From NCBI GenBank assembly GCA_902607115.1, contig CACLIZ010000002.1:1-64000 (forward strand): 64,000 nt of DNA. Direction: 5' to 3'. A program made the position numbers and the translations under genes. This DNA comes from an uncultured Pelagibacteraceae bacterium. GTDB lineage: Bacteria > Pseudomonadota > Alphaproteobacteria > Pelagibacterales > Pelagibacteraceae. How positions within the stretch are numbered: position 1 is the first letter of the stretch; each line of letters starts with the position of its first letter. This document shows, piece by piece, positions 62,589-64,000 of this stretch. Under the pieces are notes generated by a model. That model was given only the letters and a program-made list of their open reading frames with translations. It did no database searches and was not told the DNA's origin.

Positions 62589-64000
62589 ATGAGAATAAAC
62601 ACCTGGTATATATCTTCTCTTTTAATTTCAATTGTTGTTATAATTCCAATCTTAACAGTGTTTTCGAGCTTTTTTGAAGATACTTCAAATTATTTTGAAA
62701 TTCTTAAACAAAGTTTTTTTCTTGAATATGTATTTAATTCATTAACTCTTTTGATTGGAGTTATGTTTTTAACATTTATTTTAGGTGTTGGTTCAGCATA
62801 TACAGTTTCTTTTTACCAGTTTCCAGGTGCTAATTTTTTTAAATGGGCTTTAATACTGTCTTTTGCAGTACCTCCTTATATCTACGCTTACTCTTTATTC
62901 GCTTTTTTTGAAAATTATGGGACAGCATTTACAATCTTAAAATTTCTATTTGGAGAAGGAAATTACAATAAACATATACCAAAATTCAGTGGTATGTTTG
63001 GGTTGATGTTGTCAATTTCTTTCTCTCTTTATGCTTATGTTTATATACTCGCAAGATCGTCATTTTTGTATCAATCACAAAATTTAATAGAATTAGGTAA
63101 AAATCTCGGTTTTTCAAAATTTAAATCTTTTTATTCAATAATATTACCTGCTGCGCGCCCAGCTATTGTTGCTGGTTTATCACTAGTAGCAATGGAAACA
63201 TTAGCTGAATTTGGTGCAGTAGATTTCTTTTCTGTTAACACTTTAACGACTGGTATTTATAATGCTTGGATAGCTTTTGATGACTTGGCATTCGCAAACC
63301 GAATATCTTTTTTTCTTTTACTATTTATATTTATATTGTTTCTAACTGAAAATTTATCTAGAAAAAAAGCCAGATATCATTTGGATACAAAAGGTGGATT
63401 TAAGAAAAAACAAAAAATTAAGCTTTGTGGAAGGAAATCTTTTTTTGCATTTGCCTTTTGTTTCATTTTATTTTTCTTAAGTTTTTTATTTCCGTTAAGC
63501 CAAATGTTATACTGGACAATTAAATTTCCTGAAAATTTGAATGATTTGCAAATAATTGATCTTTTGTTAAATACTTTATATTTAGTTTCTTTATCAAGTT
63601 TAGTTTTAATATTTTTCGCTTTAATATCTAATTATGGAAATAGAGTTTCAAATAAAAAATTTTTAAATATATTATCTACTTTATCAATTTCTGGTTATGC
63701 GATACCAGGGGTTATTCTTGCTATTGCTTTTATAACTTTTGTAGCATGGTTTGATGAAAATATAATTAAAACATTAGGATTTTTATCAATAAAAAAAATA
63801 TTTATTGGTTCAATTTTGGGTTTAGTCATTGTTTATTTTGTAAGATTTTATTCATTAGCTTTTAATGGAATAAAATCAGGATACGAAAAAATGAACATTG
63901 CTGTAGATGAAAGTGCCTATCTTCTTGGGTATTCTAAAACAAGAACTTTTTTAAATATTCATATACCCTACTTAAGAAATTCACTTTTATTTGTTATTAT
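62589..64000 (+). CDS. Iron ABC transporter permease, FbpB/SfuB family (3' end outside window)
   Basis: Open from ATG 62589 to the window edge (470 complete codons, no stop). The product is a fused two-repeat permease with many hydrophobic helices. Each half ends in an EAA-like loop: I-E-L-G-K-N-L-G-F-S-K-F-K-S-F near residue 174 in the first, V-D-E-S-A-Y-L-L-G-Y-S-K-T-R-T-F near 438 in the second. A-M-E-T-L-A-E-F-G-A-V near 205 is typical of the FbpB/thiamine-type family. It follows the iron-binding protein and hairpin, as in futA-futB or sfuAB. The ATPase gene would be beyond the window. Confidence 0.9.
   Translation, partial: MRINTWYISSLLISIVVIIPILTVFSSFFEDTSNYFEILKQSFFLEYVFNSLTLLIGVMFLTFILGVGSAYTVSFYQFPGANFFKWALILSFAVPPYIYAYSLFAFFENYGTAFTILKFLFGEGNYNKHIPKFSGMFGLMLSISFSLYAYVYILARSSFLYQSQNLIELGKNLGFSKFKSFYSIILPAARPAIVAGLSLVAMETLAEFGAVDFFSVNTLTTGIYNAWIAFDDLAFANRISFFLLLFIFILFLTENLSRKKARYHLDTKGGFKKKQKIKLCGRKSFFAFAFCFILFFLSFLFPLSQMLYWTIKFPENLNDLQIIDLLLNTLYLVSLSSLVLIFFALISNYGNRVSNKKFLNILSTLSISGYAIPGVILAIAFITFVAWFDENIIKTLGFLSIKKIFIGSILGLVIVYFVRFYSLAFNGIKSGYEKMNIAVDESAYLLGYSKTRTFLNIHIPYLRNSLLFVI

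Overview
The window reads as a stretch of a streamlined, very AT-rich marine alphaproteobacterium of the SAR11 clade (Candidatus Pelagibacter or a close relative). The evidence is the low GC, near-zero intergenic space, abundant overlapping starts and stops, and a gene set typical of that group: trimethylamine monooxygenase, betaine-homocysteine methyltransferase, dimethylglycine dehydrogenases, heterotetrameric sarcosine oxidase, a DmdA/GcvT-family demethylase, ProXWV-type osmolyte transporters and an iron(III) ABC transporter. I saw no rRNA, tRNA, CRISPR array, integrase or insertion sequence. Identity is by recognition of sequence motifs only; no database search was run.

Layout. 1-1357: end of glycerol kinase, then gpsA. 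1366-5243: Tmm, an amidotransferase and formate-THF ligase. 5366-10472: soxBDAG sarcosine oxidase operon. 10467-15349: a persulfide dioxygenase-like enzyme, a small lipoprotein, GNAT, SRAP, an MBL hydrolase and purEK (purK is frameshifted). 15399-18782: an atypical M19 dipeptidase with three poorly known proteins, one of them a 50-residue zinc-ribbon protein. 18779-23487 (minus strand): substrate-binding protein, permease, MTHFR-like protein and DmdA-like THF methyltransferase, then a Yip1-like membrane protein. 23625-34404 (plus strand): a tightly packed 12-gene run from BHMT and DMGDH through a Rieske oxygenase (frameshifted), SET protein, DddP-like M24 enzyme, kinase/nucleotidyltransferase pair and 2OG oxygenase to carnitine dehydrogenase, a crotonase and a CoA-binding protein. 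34415-42561: a further 2OG oxygenase, DMT exporter, ureohydrolase, GMC oxidase, PhnZ/TmpB-like HD oxygenase, TauD, CdhB-like thioesterase, CdhC-like cleavage enzyme and pseudoazurin. 42564-50834: SDR, a complete ProXWV transporter, BBOX/TmpA-like hydroxylase, GDPD, aldehyde dehydrogenase and HIBADH-like enzyme. 50880-57768: flavodoxin-fold reductase, DUF4864-like protein, then DMGDH-etfB-etfA-ETF:quinone oxidoreductase. 57769-61207: DUF2237, hisI, folE, AcuI-like reductase and LysR. 61246-64000: Fur box, iron-binding protein, a small CxxC protein and an iron permease running off the end.

How it fits together. Most of the window serves import and stepwise oxidation of methylated amines and related osmolytes. 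Carnitine (and possibly gamma-butyrobetaine or trimethylaminoethylphosphonate) can be taken to glycine betaine. BHMT then passes one methyl to homocysteine, DMGDH and sarcosine oxidase load the next two onto tetrahydrofolate, and formate-THF ligase can recover formate and ATP. ETF and ETF-QO carry DMGDH electrons to quinone. At least seven non-haem iron oxygenase-type enzymes plus an iron transporter behind a near-consensus Fur box suggest a high iron demand.

Most notable: (i) an HD-domain protein with every PhnZ/TmpB ligand near a TmpA/BBOX-like hydroxylase, a candidate phosphonate-to-betaine route; (ii) an ATPase-less ProX/ProW pair fused operonically to a THF demethylase and MTHFR; (iii) the unexplained middle of the 23.6-34.4 kb operon; (iv) two genes interrupted exactly at poly(A) runs, one at a perfect A AAA AAA slippery heptamer; (v) stem-loops at all three binding-protein/permease junctions; (vi) three small genes (50, 56 and 49 codons).
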